From the NCBI GenBank assembly GCA_951635545.1, contig OX620685.1:3534001-3598000 (forward strand): DNA of 64,000 nucleotides, read 5' to 3'. The stretch is from CAG-873 sp910578365. Lineage in GTDB: Bacteria; Bacteroidota; Bacteroidia; Bacteroidales; Muribaculaceae. The notes under the pieces were generated by a model, which saw nothing but the letters and a program-made list of their open reading frames with translations, was not told the origin of the DNA and ran no database searches. The translations under genes were made by a program, and so were the position numbers. This document shows, one piece after another, positions 1-8,921 of the stretch (position 1 is its first letter; every line of letters starts with the position of its first letter).

Positions 1-2
1 CT

Positions 3-257
3 CCGTCGGCTAAAATGACGCTATACCATGAGGAAGTTGTGGCGCTGCAATCGCAGAGCGTGAACGGACGCCTGCAAGACTTACCGGTGATCGAAGTTCA
101 GGTGAGCTATTTGCCGGAGAGCGGCATTGTGGTGACTGACAAGATCCGCAACTGCCATATACCGACGAACGCGCGCAAATGGAAGGAGGGCGACACGGGT
201 CAGGAGGTTGAGCTTCCGCTGGTTCCCTCACATATCGAATGGGGCACGACTGCGTAA
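3..257 (+). CDS. Phage structural protein, 5'-truncated, probable tail tube end
   Basis: The reading frame is open to the window edge, so the gene may begin upstream; the first ATG inside the window is at 15 and gives 80 residues. No motif identifies it. It is rich in beta-type sequence and lies directly before the tail assembly chaperone and tape measure, where contractile-tail phages usually keep the major tail tube gene. That role is inferred from position only. It could also be a small complete protein starting at 15. Confidence 0.5.
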   Translation, partial: PSAKMTLYHEEVVALQSQSVNGRLQDLPVIEVQVSYLPESGIVVTDKIRNCHIPTNARKWKEGDTGQEVELPLVPSHIEWGTTA

Positions 258-283
258 AGCGCGCCCCGGAAACAAAAGGAAAG

Positions 284-311
284 GGCCGTTAAGGTTTCGC
301 CCTTGACGGCC
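284..311 (+). terminator. Strong hairpin between two tail genes
   Basis: An 11-bp stem, GGCCGTTAAGG (284-294) with CCTTGACGGCC (301-311), closes a 6-nt loop with one G-T pair. It lies between the presumed tail tube gene and the chaperone gene. No T-run follows, so it may be a partial terminator or an mRNA-stability hairpin that lets the tube gene be expressed above the genes behind it. Confidence 0.55.
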
Positions 312-356
312 ACTTTAAAAATCGCTTAAAAATCATTTAACACCCAATTTAAAGAT

Positions 357-695
357 ATGAAAACATCAAACGAGACCCCCAGAGTTATTAACGGCGCCCT
401 GACTGAGTCGCAGGTTGCGGCATTCAAGGAGAAGCACCGCAAGAGCTTCGCAGTAGAGGTGCGGGACGGCGACGAGGTGCATGTGGGCTATTTCAAGCGC
501 CCGACATTTGAAACGATCAAGGCTGTGACGAAAGTGGCGAAGACTGACGAGGTGGAGGCAGGCAAGGTGATGTTTGACAACTGCTGGCTTGGTGGCAGCG
601 AGGAGCTGCGCACGGACGCACTGCTCTTTATGGCTGTTCAGAAGCAGCTGGGGGCGGTTCTGAACGGCTTCCAGAGTTTAATAAAAAACTTGTAG
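357..695 (+). CDS. Tail assembly chaperone, short (G-like) form
   Basis: A 112-residue acidic and basic, mostly helical protein located before the tape measure gene, the standard place for the tail assembly chaperone that coats the tape measure during tail building. I do not recognise the family by sequence. The assignment rests on position and on the frameshift site at its 3' end: the last codons ATA AAA AAC TTG TAG contain the slippery heptamer A AAA AAC (683-689) in the correct phase. The next open frame downstream is exactly -1. Translation that does not slip stops at 693-695 and yields this short form. Confidence 0.75.
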   Translation: MKTSNETPRVINGALTESQVAAFKEKHRKSFAVEVRDGDEVHVGYFKRPTFETIKAVTKVAKTDEVEAGKVMFDNCWLGGSEELRTDALLFMAVQKQLGAVLNGFQSLIKNL

Positions 696-751
696 AGGCG
701 CACACGTTGGCGGAGTCTGACGATGAGGACGGCTTCGCCAAGGGGTGCGCC
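683..751 (+). promoter_or_regulatory. Programmed -1 frameshift signal: slippery site plus two-part stem
   Basis: The slippery heptamer A AAA AAC is at 683-689. Seven bases later a stem forms between GGCGCAC (697-703) and GTGCGCC (745-751). Inside it, after a 3-nt by 3-nt internal loop, TTGGCG (707-712) pairs with CGCCAA (736-741). Heptamer, spacer length and downstream structure fit the textbook -1 signal. Confidence 0.82.
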
Positions 752-904
752 CTAATCCGGGCCAATCTGCATGTAGATGTTGAAAAAATCGAGAATGAGG
801 AGGACTGGGCGCGGCTCTATTGCGAGGCGTTATGGCTGGAGCGATGGAGGAACCGGAACCTGGCGGAGCTTATCGCGTCGCTGTTTGGCGATGGGAAAAG
901 TTAG
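689..904 (+). CDS. T-like extension of the tail chaperone, reached by -1 frameshift
   Basis: This open frame has no good start of its own; its only candidate is a TTG at 707 with no clear ribosome site. It is in phase with a -1 slip at 683-689. After the slip, reading continues CTT GTA GAG GCG and adds 71 residues, giving a fused protein of about 182 residues. The extension is acidic with a Trp/Arg/Leu-rich helical end (ERWRNRNLAELIASLF). This matches the known G and GT arrangement of phage tail chaperones, in which a minority of ribosomes make the long form that contacts the tape measure. The stop is at 902-904. Confidence 0.8.
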   Translation, partial: LVEAHTLAESDDEDGFAKGCALIRANLHVDVEKIENEEDWARLYCEALWLERWRNRNLAELIASLFGDGKS

Positions 905-1059
905 AGCCAGGGGAGGCCGGGTGTGTTTCCCTTTTTATTGCCTTTACCGGTGATTATAGCCCATAAAACAGCAATGAAGCCGACAACGCCGGCCACGAGC
1001 ATTCCCCAGCATATAAGGTTGGCAAAGACTACAAAGACAATATGTAGGAAGTCGCTCAT
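901..1059 (-). CDS. Small membrane protein in the gap before the tape measure
   Basis: A 52-residue frame on the opposite strand fills the roughly 200-base gap between the tail chaperone and the tape measure gene. I chose the inner ATG (1057-1059); a longer form would start at 1086. It reads MSDFLHIVFVVF, then two hydrophobic stretches (about residues 5-20 and 22-38), then a basic tail with GKGNKKGN. A reverse-strand cargo gene ('moron') expressed by the prophage is plausible, for instance for superinfection exclusion, but function is unknown. The frame could also be chance. Confidence 0.4.
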   Translation of the reverse strand: MSDFLHIVFVVFANLICWGMLVAGVVGFIAVLWAIITGKGNKKGNTPGLPWL

Positions 1060-1153
1060 AACTATTACTTGTTGAATCTGCCACAAATATACGAAAAAAA
1101 TCTGACATGGCCAACGTATTTGACTACATTTTTAACATAGGCGGTCACGGCTC

Positions 1154-2688
1154 CACGGCTCTTTCATTTAAGATTTCGTCTCATTCTCGACAAATGTGTT
1201 GTTTTATAGCGAGAGCAGTACGGACGGAGAGAGACTTTAACCTCTGATTTTCAAGAGAATAAGTACAATAAAAATTTGGTCAAGTGACAGATTTTTAGTA
1301 ACTTTATAGGTGATAATCAAAGAGTTACGCTAAAAATGAAGCCACTTGACCAAGTCTGTTCGACTGACGCCTATGCGCCTGATCATACCGCAAAAGTACA
1401 CAATAAATTTGACACAAGGCGCAGTATCATGGAAGAGCTTCGAGCATTTGCCTCATCCGTGCCGGATTTCCGTAGATTGGACAAAGGCAATTTCCGTCAC
1501 AGCCTCAACGATATCATCATGCTGATGATACTCGGACGTATGGCCGGATGCATCGGACGAGCCGAGATATTGGAGTTCGGCAGATACAACCTCAACAAAT
1601 TACACAAAATGGGCATGTTGAGGAACGGCGTACCATCTGAGGCCACGCTTTGCCGTGTGGAGAACGGCATCAACGATATGGATATGGCCGACAGGATGCA
1701 GCAGTTCGCAGACATATTCCTTGAAAGACTGACCTGCGCCAGCCGCATCATTGAAATAATCTGCATTGACGGCAAAGCCGAGCGCGGCACCGTTCAGGAA
1801 AACGGGCGTAGCCCGGATATCGTCTCTGCCTATTCGTTCAGCACCGGCATAACAATCGCCACCGAAGCCTGTCAGGAAAAGAGCAACGAGATAAAGGCCG
1901 TACCGATACTTCTTGATAAAATAGATGTCGCAGGAAAGATTGTCACAGCCGACGCCATGTCTATGCAGAAGGACATTGTCGAGAAAATCAGAAAGAAAGG
2001 GGGTGACTTTCTGATAGAACTCAAAGCCAACCAGCCGTCATTGCGATACGGCATTGAGGACAGGCTAGTGGAACACACACCGGTATATTCTTACACCGAA
2101 GGTCCCGAACTGGCCCACGGCAGGATAGAGACGAGAACCTACCGCGTATATGACGGACTGGACATTATCGCCGACAAAGAGAAGTGGGGCGGAAACATGA
2201 CCATCATAGAGTATGAATCATCTACAGTCAAAAAGTCAACAGGGATGCGCACTTCGGAAAAACGCCTGTATGTCAGCAGTATGCCTACGAAGACTCCGAA
2301 GCTCGGAATCATCGTGCGCAACCACTGGTCGATAGAAAGCATGCACTGGGGCCTGGACTACAATCTCCAGCAGGACAATATAAAACGTAAGTCGACAAGA
2401 GCCGCCCGAAACCTCGACACCATACAGAGAATAGTTTACTCGGTGTTCTCAATATGGAAAGGACTTCGCAAAAAACGATCGGATAAGAATAAAGGCATAG
2501 CCGAACTGATGAGACATATCTCAATGAGCTTTACTCGGCTGATGCGATTTTTAAGCCAAAAATGAAAAAAATAAGATTTTGACACCAGAATAACTCGTTG
2601 ACAGACAGACACAGAATATTGCCCGATTCACAATGAACCGGGTAGGGGAAGTCATGCTTTTTATTTTAGTTTAAATGAAAGAGCCGTG
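1154..2688 (+). mobile_element. ISAs1-family IS copy A, 1,535 bp
   Basis: Bounded by 18-bp inverted repeats CACGGCTCTTTCATTTAA. Copy A sits in the outer edge of copy B: its 9-bp target duplication TCACGGCTC occurs at 1145-1153 and 2689-2697 and consists of one phage base plus the first eight bases of copy B. Copy A is therefore the later insertion. A single transposase gene fills most of it. Confidence 0.95.
1336..2565 (+). CDS. ISAs1-family DDE transposase (copy A)
   Basis: A 409-residue cut-and-paste transposase. The likely catalytic triad is D145 (in CIDGKAERG), D206 (in TADAMSMQKDIV) and E334 (in NHWSIESMHWGLD). These blocks, together with the region around EKSNEIKAVPILLDKID, are typical of the ISAs1 family. 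The N-terminal region with RRLDKGNFRHSLNDII corresponds to the family's conserved DNA-binding part. The translation equals that of copies B, C, E and F. Confidence 0.95.
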   Translation: MKPLDQVCSTDAYAPDHTAKVHNKFDTRRSIMEELRAFASSVPDFRRLDKGNFRHSLNDIIMLMILGRMAGCIGRAEILEFGRYNLNKLHKMGMLRNGVPSEATLCRVENGINDMDMADRMQQFADIFLERLTCASRIIEIICIDGKAERGTVQENGRSPDIVSAYSFSTGITIATEACQEKSNEIKAVPILLDKIDVAGKIVTADAMSMQKDIVEKIRKKGGDFLIELKANQPSLRYGIEDRLVEHTPVYSYTEGPELAHGRIETRTYRVYDGLDIIADKEKWGGNMTIIEYESSTVKKSTGMRTSEKRLYVSSMPTKTPKLGIIVRNHWSIESMHWGLDYNLQQDNIKRKSTRAARNLDTIQRIVYSVFSIWKGLRKKRSDKNKGIAELMRHISMSFTRLMRFLSQK

Positions 2689-2689
2689 T

Positions 2690-4224
2690 CACGGCTCTTT
2701 CATTTAAGATTTCGTCTCATTCTCGACAAATGTGTTGTTTTATAGCGAGAGCAGTACGGACGGAGAGAGACTTTAACCTCTGATTTTCAAGAGAATAAGT
2801 ACAATAAAAATTTGGTCAAGTGACAGATTTTTAGTAACTTTATAGGTGATAATCAAAGAGTTACGCTAAAAATGAAGCCACTTGACCAAGTCTGTTCGAC
2901 TGACGCCTATGCGCCTGATCATACCGCAAAAGTACACAATAAATTTGACACAAGGCGCAGTATCATGGAAGAGCTTCGAGCATTTGCCTCATCCGTGCCG
3001 GATTTCCGTAGATTGGACAAAGGCAATTTCCGTCACAGCCTCAACGATATCATCATGCTGATGATACTCGGACGTATGGCCGGATGCATCGGACGAGCCG
3101 AGATATTGGAGTTCGGCAGATACAACCTCAACAAATTACACAAAATGGGCATGTTGAGGAACGGCGTACCATCTGAGGCCACGCTTTGCCGTGTGGAGAA
3201 CGGCATCAACGATATGGATATGGCCGACAGGATGCAGCAGTTCGCAGACATATTCCTTGAAAGACTGACCTGCGCCAGCCGCATCATTGAAATAATCTGC
3301 ATTGACGGCAAAGCCGAGCGCGGCACCGTTCAGGAAAACGGGCGTAGCCCGGATATCGTCTCTGCCTATTCGTTCAGCACCGGCATAACAATCGCCACCG
3401 AAGCCTGTCAGGAAAAGAGCAACGAGATAAAGGCCGTACCGATACTTCTTGATAAAATAGATGTCGCAGGAAAGATTGTCACAGCCGACGCCATGTCTAT
3501 GCAGAAGGACATTGTCGAGAAAATCAGAAAGAAAGGGGGTGACTTTCTGATAGAACTCAAAGCCAACCAGCCGTCATTGCGATACGGCATTGAGGACAGG
3601 CTAGTGGAACACACACCGGTATATTCTTACACCGAAGGTCCCGAACTGGCCCACGGCAGGATAGAGACGAGAACCTACCGCGTATATGACGGACTGGACA
3701 TTATCGCCGACAAAGAGAAGTGGGGCGGAAACATGACCATCATAGAGTATGAATCATCTACAGTCAAAAAGTCAACAGGGATGCGCACTTCGGAAAAACG
3801 CCTGTATGTCAGCAGTATGCCTACGAAGACTCCGAAGCTCGGAATCATCGTGCGCAACCACTGGTCGATAGAAAGCATGCACTGGGGCCTGGACTACAAT
3901 CTCCAGCAGGACAATATAAAACGTAAGTCGACAAGAGCCGCCCGAAACCTCGACACCATACAGAGAATAGTTTACTCGGTGTTCTCAATATGGAAAGGAC
4001 TTCGCAAAAAACGATCGGATAAGAATAAAGGCATAGCCGAACTGATGAGACATATCTCAATGAGCTTTACTCGGCTGATGCGATTTTTAAGCCAAAAATG
4101 AAAAAAATAAGATTTTGACACCAGAATAACTCGTTGACAGACAGACACAGAATATTGCCCGATTCACAATGAACCGGGTAGGGGAAGTCATGCTTTTTAT
4201 TTTAGTTTAAATGAAAGAGCCGTG
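2690..4224 (+). mobile_element. ISAs1-family IS copy B, 1,535 bp
   Basis: The first insertion into the tape measure gene. Its target duplication ATAGGCGGT is at 1137-1145 and 4225-4233, now separated by both IS copies. Inverted repeats and length equal copy A, and the orientation is the same. Confidence 0.95.
2872..4101 (+). CDS. ISAs1-family DDE transposase (copy B)
   Basis: Translation identical to copy A (409 residues, triad D145/D206/E334). The start ATG follows the leader shared by all copies, GTTACGCTAAAAATG, and the gene stops about 120 bases before the right inverted repeat. Confidence 0.95.
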   Translation: MKPLDQVCSTDAYAPDHTAKVHNKFDTRRSIMEELRAFASSVPDFRRLDKGNFRHSLNDIIMLMILGRMAGCIGRAEILEFGRYNLNKLHKMGMLRNGVPSEATLCRVENGINDMDMADRMQQFADIFLERLTCASRIIEIICIDGKAERGTVQENGRSPDIVSAYSFSTGITIATEACQEKSNEIKAVPILLDKIDVAGKIVTADAMSMQKDIVEKIRKKGGDFLIELKANQPSLRYGIEDRLVEHTPVYSYTEGPELAHGRIETRTYRVYDGLDIIADKEKWGGNMTIIEYESSTVKKSTGMRTSEKRLYVSSMPTKTPKLGIIVRNHWSIESMHWGLDYNLQQDNIKRKSTRAARNLDTIQRIVYSVFSIWKGLRKKRSDKNKGIAELMRHISMSFTRLMRFLSQK

Positions 4225-6341
4225 ATAGGCGGTAATTATTCAGCGACTATTAACGGCATGACAGCCGCGACCGGGAATTTTACGGCTGAGGTTCAACGTA
4301 GCCAGAAGTGGACGGAAACACTTACGGGTGCGTTGGCACGCTTTGACTACCTTAACAATGTAACACAAAGCATAGCCGATGGCATAAACCAGGTTAGTGC
4401 CGCAGGGGTTAAACTGGACAGCCAGATGCACGACCTCAGCGCGGTGGCAGGCGTTACGGGCGACGGTCTGAAACAGATCGAAACATTTGCGCGACAGAGT
4501 GCCAAAGCATTCGGCACGGACGCGGCTGTGGCGGTGGAGGGCTACAAGCTGCTGCTCTCGCAGCTATCGCCGGAGCTGGGTAAATATCCGGAAGCGCTCA
4601 GCGCGATGGGTGACTGCATACAGACGACCAGCAAGCTGATGGGCGGCGACGGCGTGGCCGCGGCGCAGGTGCTGACCACGGCGATGAACCAGTACGGCGT
4701 GAGCCTGGAGGACCCTACGGCGGCGAGCGAGGAGATGGCGCGGATGATGAACGTGATGGCGGCGGCGGGTCAGGCAGGATCGGCGGAGCTTCCGGCAATT
4801 AGCGCGGCACTCCAGCAATGCGGTATGGCGGCCAAGGCTGCCAATGTGAGCTTCGAGGAAACCAACGCCGCAATCCAGGTGCTTGACAAGGCCGGCAAAA
4901 AGGCCAGCGAGGGCGGTGTTGCCCTGCGTAATGTCCTGGGCCAGCTTAGCAAAGGGCGTTTCGTGGAAAAACAGGCAGCCGAGGAACTTCAAAAGGCCGG
5001 CATTGATGTTGTAGCTTTGGGCGACAACTCCAAGAGCCTTAAAGAACGCCTCGAGATGTTGAAACCGATGCTTAACGACTCTGCGCTACTGTCAAAATTC
5101 TTTGGCGTGGAAAATGCCAACGCCGCTCGCGCCTTAATTCAGGGCACCGAGAGTCTGCAAGGCTTCACAGACGCCGTAACAGGCACCAACAGCGCTACCG
5201 AGCAGGCGGCTATTGTCATGGACAGCTACGCCGAGCGACAGGAGAGAGTAAACCAGAAAATAGAGGACCTGAAAATTTCCATATTCCAGGCCACAGGCGA
5301 TTTTTCACTATGGTGCGGCGTGCTGACTTCGGCACTTGTGCCATTGGCTCAGCTCGCGCCACTGCTTACGGCAGTTTGGAAATGGCTGCTCTTAATAGTA
5401 AGGCTTAACTGGTCTGGTTGGATAAGGTCGGCCATCATGAGTGTCGCGCTGATGAACGGCACTCTTTCAACAAGCAACATGATATCGCTGGGCTTTATAG
5501 GCAATATTGGCCGCGCAACTATTGGTCTAATTCGTTTAGCAACTGTCGGCATATTTAACGCTCTCAAAGGTCTGGGCGCTCTGGTCCTGTCATTCGTAAC
5601 AGGCGGTACCGCCTCGGCCGCATTCTCCGCGACAGCTTCAACATCATTCGGTATATTTGCCACGACTGCATCAACCGCCTGTCGTGCCGTTTCGGTGGCA
5701 ATAATGAGCATTCCGGTTACGGGCTGGGTAGCGGCAGCCATAGCCGCGCTCATTGCAATAGGCGCATACTTCTGGAATACATCGGTCAAGTTCCGTGCAG
5801 TACTCAAAGGCACATGGGCGGCGTTTAAGGTTTGTTTCACCGGCATAGGAGAGCTTGCAAAAACCACATTCGGAGCCATTGGCGACCTTATAAAAGCCGC
5901 GTTCAGTCTGGATGCCTCCGGCATAGATGCTGCGCTTAAGAAACTAAAAGCCGGATTTAGCGACTACGGCAGACAAATAGGCCAGGCATTTAACGAAGCT
6001 TACGACGCTGAAATGGCCGAGTCTGCCAAAAAGGAATCCAACGGCCAAGCAAAGGGCAAAAAGGGAGCCCCGGCAAACGCCAGCGGCACCACTGTGCCCG
6101 AGGTTGAACTTCCGACAGTCAACCCCACCGGCAACACTCTGAGCGGAGCCGGCGGTACAGGCGGCAACGGTCCCGGCAGTGATGGCGGCGGCAAAATCAA
6201 AAATATAACAATCAACATTGAAAAACTTGTCGAGCGTTTCGAGATACACAGCGCGACCGTCGGCGAAAGCGCCGAGCAGGTCAAAACTGCAATGCTTGAG
6301 GCCTTGATGGGTGCACTAAACGACACACAACTGGCAACGTC

Positions 6342-6989
6342 ATGAGTTTAATTCCACAACCGAGTTTAGGCGGTAAGAAACTGCCTATAAGCATAGACCT
6401 GGCGGCGGTGAGCTGGGCGCAGCACATGGCCAAGCGGCTTGTGCGGTTCACGGAGCCGGGCGGAAGTCCGGACCGGGACGGCATAAGCGGGCATGAAATC
6501 GGGCAGCCGATAACGGACCCGGCATATTGGGAAGGACGATGGGTTTTGTGCCCTTTGCGACTGGAGAGGGAGAACGGCGAGGGGCTGACATTCGTTGACG
6601 CGGTGGCGGCAGCGAGCCGGGAGCACCGGATAGTGAGCACGGCGCTGACGGGACGGGACGGCACGGTGAAGGAGTATATAAACGCGGGGGACTGGGCCGT
6701 GAGCATAGTTTTGGGCTTGCAGAGCACGGAGGGGGGCTTGATAGCAGACGAGTGGCCGGGCACGGAACTGAGAGAGGCGCGGAAACTGCTGGAGCGAAAA
6801 GAGGCACTGCGGGTGCACAGCGAGTTTCTGGACGCTCTGAACATAGGGCGGCTTGTGGTTCGCAGCTACGCGGTGCGGCAGATGACCGAGGCCAACTATC
6901 AGGTGATCGAGGTGAGTGCAGTGAGCGACGAGGACTACGAGATATTCAGCAATGATTATGAACAACCGAAAAAGGAGGCTACACGATGA
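6342..6989 (+). CDS. Phage tail/baseplate protein (DUF6046-like)
   Basis: A 215-residue protein that overlaps the tape measure stop by ATGA, showing translational coupling in the tail operon. From memory it resembles the DUF6046 family of Bacteroidales phages; I cannot verify this. It has no signal peptide or membrane segment. Position between tape measure and the gp46-like protein suggests a hub or DNA-circularisation-type role, comparable to where Mu keeps gp43/gp44. A function beyond 'tail' is not supported by sequence. Confidence 0.6.
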   Translation: MSLIPQPSLGGKKLPISIDLAAVSWAQHMAKRLVRFTEPGGSPDRDGISGHEIGQPITDPAYWEGRWVLCPLRLERENGEGLTFVDAVAAASREHRIVSTALTGRDGTVKEYINAGDWAVSIVLGLQSTEGGLIADEWPGTELREARKLLERKEALRVHSEFLDALNIGRLVVRSYAVRQMTEANYQVIEVSAVSDEDYEIFSNDYEQPKKEATR

Positions 6990-7267
6990 AAGGCATATTG
7001 ATAGATGCGGGCACGGGCGACCTGCTTGTCGAGCGAGGCGGCATAGCCGTGGGCGACACAGAGGGGCAGACGGCAGAGGCCGTAGTGCTGACAATGCGCG
7101 GGGAACTGAAAGAGCACCCGCTTTTGGGTGGCGAAGCCGGGCGAATGTGCGGCGGGCAACCTGATGTGATGTGGTCGGGCGAGGTGCGGCAGATGTTGCG
7201 AGGCTGCGGGGTGGAGTGTGAGCGGGTGACGATGGAAGCTGACGGCACAATAAGCATAGAGAGATGA
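6986..7267 (+). CDS. Small baseplate protein, gp46-like
   Basis: A 93-residue protein coupled by ATGA overlaps at both ends. The pattern of an N-terminal beta strand (GILIDAGTGDLLVERGG), then EGQTAEAVVLTMRGELKEHPLLG, is typical of small gp46/W-like baseplate wedge proteins, which read 'many values or none, then a row of the local system'. The order in front of a gp47/J-like gene supports this. The family name is inferred from pattern and order. Confidence 0.6.
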   Translation: MKGILIDAGTGDLLVERGGIAVGDTEGQTAEAVVLTMRGELKEHPLLGGEAGRMCGGQPDVMWSGEVRQMLRGCGVECERVTMEADGTISIER

Positions 7268-7563
7268 AAACGACAGCTAAAGAGAGGCAGACAGTGCTCG
7301 ACATGGCATTGCAGACCGGCGGCCGACTTGAAACGGCGATGGCTCTGTCAGCGGCCAACGGCGTAAGCCTTACGGACAGGCTGGAGGACGGGCAGGAACT
7401 GACAGTGCCCGAGCCGGTGGATGTGGGCAACGCGCGGGTTGTAAGGCTATACAGGGCGCACGGGGTGGAGCCGGCAACAGAGGTTAGTGCGGAGGATATG
7501 CAGTGCTGCCCGTGTGGAGGCATAGGGCATATGGGGTTGGAGATAGATTTTGAGGTGAGTTAA
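7264..7563 (+). CDS. LysM-like tail protein
   Basis: A 99-residue protein overlapping the preceding gene by 4 bases. The segment ALQTGGRLETAMALSAAN followed by GVSLTDRLEDGQELTVP has the LysM outline: a helix with 'A..NG.S..D.L..GQ.L.VP'. LysM proteins in phage tails link the tube or baseplate hub and are often next to gp46/gp47. The C-terminal half contains a CCPCGGIGH stretch of unknown meaning. Confidence 0.6.
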   Translation: MKTTAKERQTVLDMALQTGGRLETAMALSAANGVSLTDRLEDGQELTVPEPVDVGNARVVRLYRAHGVEPATEVSAEDMQCCPCGGIGHMGLEIDFEVS

Positions 7564-7573
7564 ACGGTAGTTA

Positions 7574-8434
7574 ATGAGTATTGAAATGGCACGAAATATC
7601 AATGATATAAAAAGTGAGATAGCTCGTGAGTTCATGCGCAATGAGGCAGCGGCAGGGATTTATGGCTTTGAGCCCGGGGCGGAGTTCGGCTCTGTATTCG
7701 GGGCGGCGAGCATTGAGAATATACTGCTTTATGTGTGGGCTGTGTGTGCCTGGACTGTGGAGCAGCTTGTGGCCCGGCATAAATCGGAGGTGACGGCGGA
7801 GATTGAAAGGATCATACCTCACCGGCCCAAATGGTATCGCGACAAGGTGCTGCAGTTTATGGCTGGCCGGGAACTGATGCCGGACAGCGACAGTTACGAT
7901 ACTGAGGGGATGAGCGAGAGCGAGGTGTCGGCGGCGCGGGTGGTCAGGCACGCCGTTGCGGTCGAGAGCCGGGACGCGAGCCTGTTGACCATAAAGGTGG
8001 CAGGGGGCGACTCCGGGAGCCGGCGTCCCCTTACGGCAGAGCAGGAGCGGCAACTGAAAGCCTATATAAGCGAGATTAAGGATGCCGGGGTGCGGGTGGC
8101 GCTCGTGAATATGGAGGCTGATGTGTTCGGCTGCAGTGTGGATGTGTATTATAACGCTATGCTTGATCCTGAGGCGGTACGGGCTGATTGCATGGCTGCC
8201 ATAAAGGACTATATAGAGAATCTGCCGTTTAACGGGGAATATACGAATATGGCTCTTGTTGACCGGCTCCAGGAGGTGGAGGGGGTGAGAATTGTGGAGC
8301 TGCGCGGGAGTACGGCGCAGGCTGCAAACGAGAGTACGACAACAAGGATTAACGCACGGCTGACGCCGGCTGCGGGGTATTTCCGGCCCGGGGAGATAAC
8401 TGTAAACATGATAGTGTATGATGAGCAGGGCTGA
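7574..8434 (+). CDS. Baseplate J/gp47-like wedge protein
   Basis: A 286-residue protein with the usual layout of baseplate J proteins. An N-terminal helical part is followed by a middle domain and a C-terminal region in which a 'V.V.Y.. LDPE.V...C..AIKDYIENLPFNGEY.. ALVDRLQEVEGV' pattern is visible (about residues 195-250). It forms the baseplate wedge around the hub in contractile tails. It starts 10 bases after the LysM gene and overlaps the next gene by 17 bases. Confidence 0.75.
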   Translation: MSIEMARNINDIKSEIAREFMRNEAAAGIYGFEPGAEFGSVFGAASIENILLYVWAVCAWTVEQLVARHKSEVTAEIERIIPHRPKWYRDKVLQFMAGRELMPDSDSYDTEGMSESEVSAARVVRHAVAVESRDASLLTIKVAGGDSGSRRPLTAEQERQLKAYISEIKDAGVRVALVNMEADVFGCSVDVYYNAMLDPEAVRADCMAAIKDYIENLPFNGEYTNMALVDRLQEVEGVRIVELRGSTAQAANESTTTRINARLTPAAGYFRPGEITVNMIVYDEQG

Positions 8435-8921
8435 CAGAAGCTATAATGTAAATATGAGGCGCCTTGCCTTGCTGGCTCTGCCGACATGGCTTCGCCGACC
8501 GCTTGCCGGGGCTCTGTTGTATGCGGGTATTGCTCCGCTGGGGCGTCTGCTGTCGGAGTTGCGGGCATACCGGAGTGCGACCGGCTACAGGCTCCGGCAT
8601 AACGGGCAGGTGTGTAAGCTGCGCGGGGTGCTCAACGATGAGCTTGATCCGGAGCTGCGGCGTATAGCGATAGAGGATGACGACGGTGCGGCGAGCGTTG
8701 AGGCTTCGACGCTGTGGAGGCGTGAGATGGGGCGCTGGGTGACTGTGCCGCAGCGTGGCAGCGGTGCTGTGGGCATATACCGTGAGGGGTTCGCGGGCAC
8801 GGGGGGCTATGACTTCTGGGTGCTTGTGCCGGCTGAGCTGCAGAGGGCTGAGCCGAGGCTGCGGGCAATTGTAAACATGTATAAGCTGGCGGGCAAACGC
8901 TATGCGATTAACTATAAATGA
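8418..8921 (+). CDS. Tail protein I/gp48-like baseplate protein
   Basis: A 167-residue protein directly after the J-like gene, the place of the tail protein I/gp48 gene that connects wedge and fibre. The N-terminus MMSRADRSYNVNMRRLALL, then LPTWLRRPLAGALLYAGIAP, has the 'LLP.WLR.P' start seen in many Bacteroidales phage proteins at this place. The start is uncertain: ATG at 8418 overlaps the J gene, and ATG at 8454 would not. Confidence 0.6.
   Translation: MMSRADRSYNVNMRRLALLALPTWLRRPLAGALLYAGIAPLGRLLSELRAYRSATGYRLRHNGQVCKLRGVLNDELDPELRRIAIEDDDGAASVEASTLWRREMGRWVTVPQRGSGAVGIYREGFAGTGGYDFWVLVPAELQRAEPRLRAIVNMYKLAGKRYAINYK

Larger units (their letters stand above)
1107..6345 (+). pseudogene. 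Tail tape measure protein, split by two IS copies
   Basis: The gene begins at 1107 (MANVFDYIFNIGG) and resumes at 4234 after two stacked insertion sequences. Removing 1146-4233, which is both IS copies plus the duplicated target bases, restores one frame of 716 codons. The remaining 3' part alone can be read from GTG 4222, which lies partly in the IS end. The product carries a TP901-type tape measure region (around MHDLSAVAGVTGDGLKQIE), Ala-rich helices, and hydrophobic segments about halfway along (TSALVPLAQLAPLLTAVW and later). A Gly/Pro-rich stretch precedes a helical C-terminus. Tape measures set tail length and line the tube. As it stands the prophage cannot make a full-length protein. 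It overlaps the next gene by 4 bases. Confidence 0.88.

Noticed and set aside
707..904. The 65-codon frame as an independent TTG-started gene
   Set aside because: No ribosome site, a rare start, and a perfect -1 frameshift signal that reaches the same frame.
1145..1153. The doubled CACGGCTC at the left edge of copy A as an assembly error
   Set aside because: It is fully explained as the 9-bp target duplication made when copy A inserted into the end of copy B.
4564..4992. Long minus-strand frames inside the tape measure and baseplate genes
   Set aside because: They mirror GC-rich coding sequence on the plus strand, lack starts with context and match no family.
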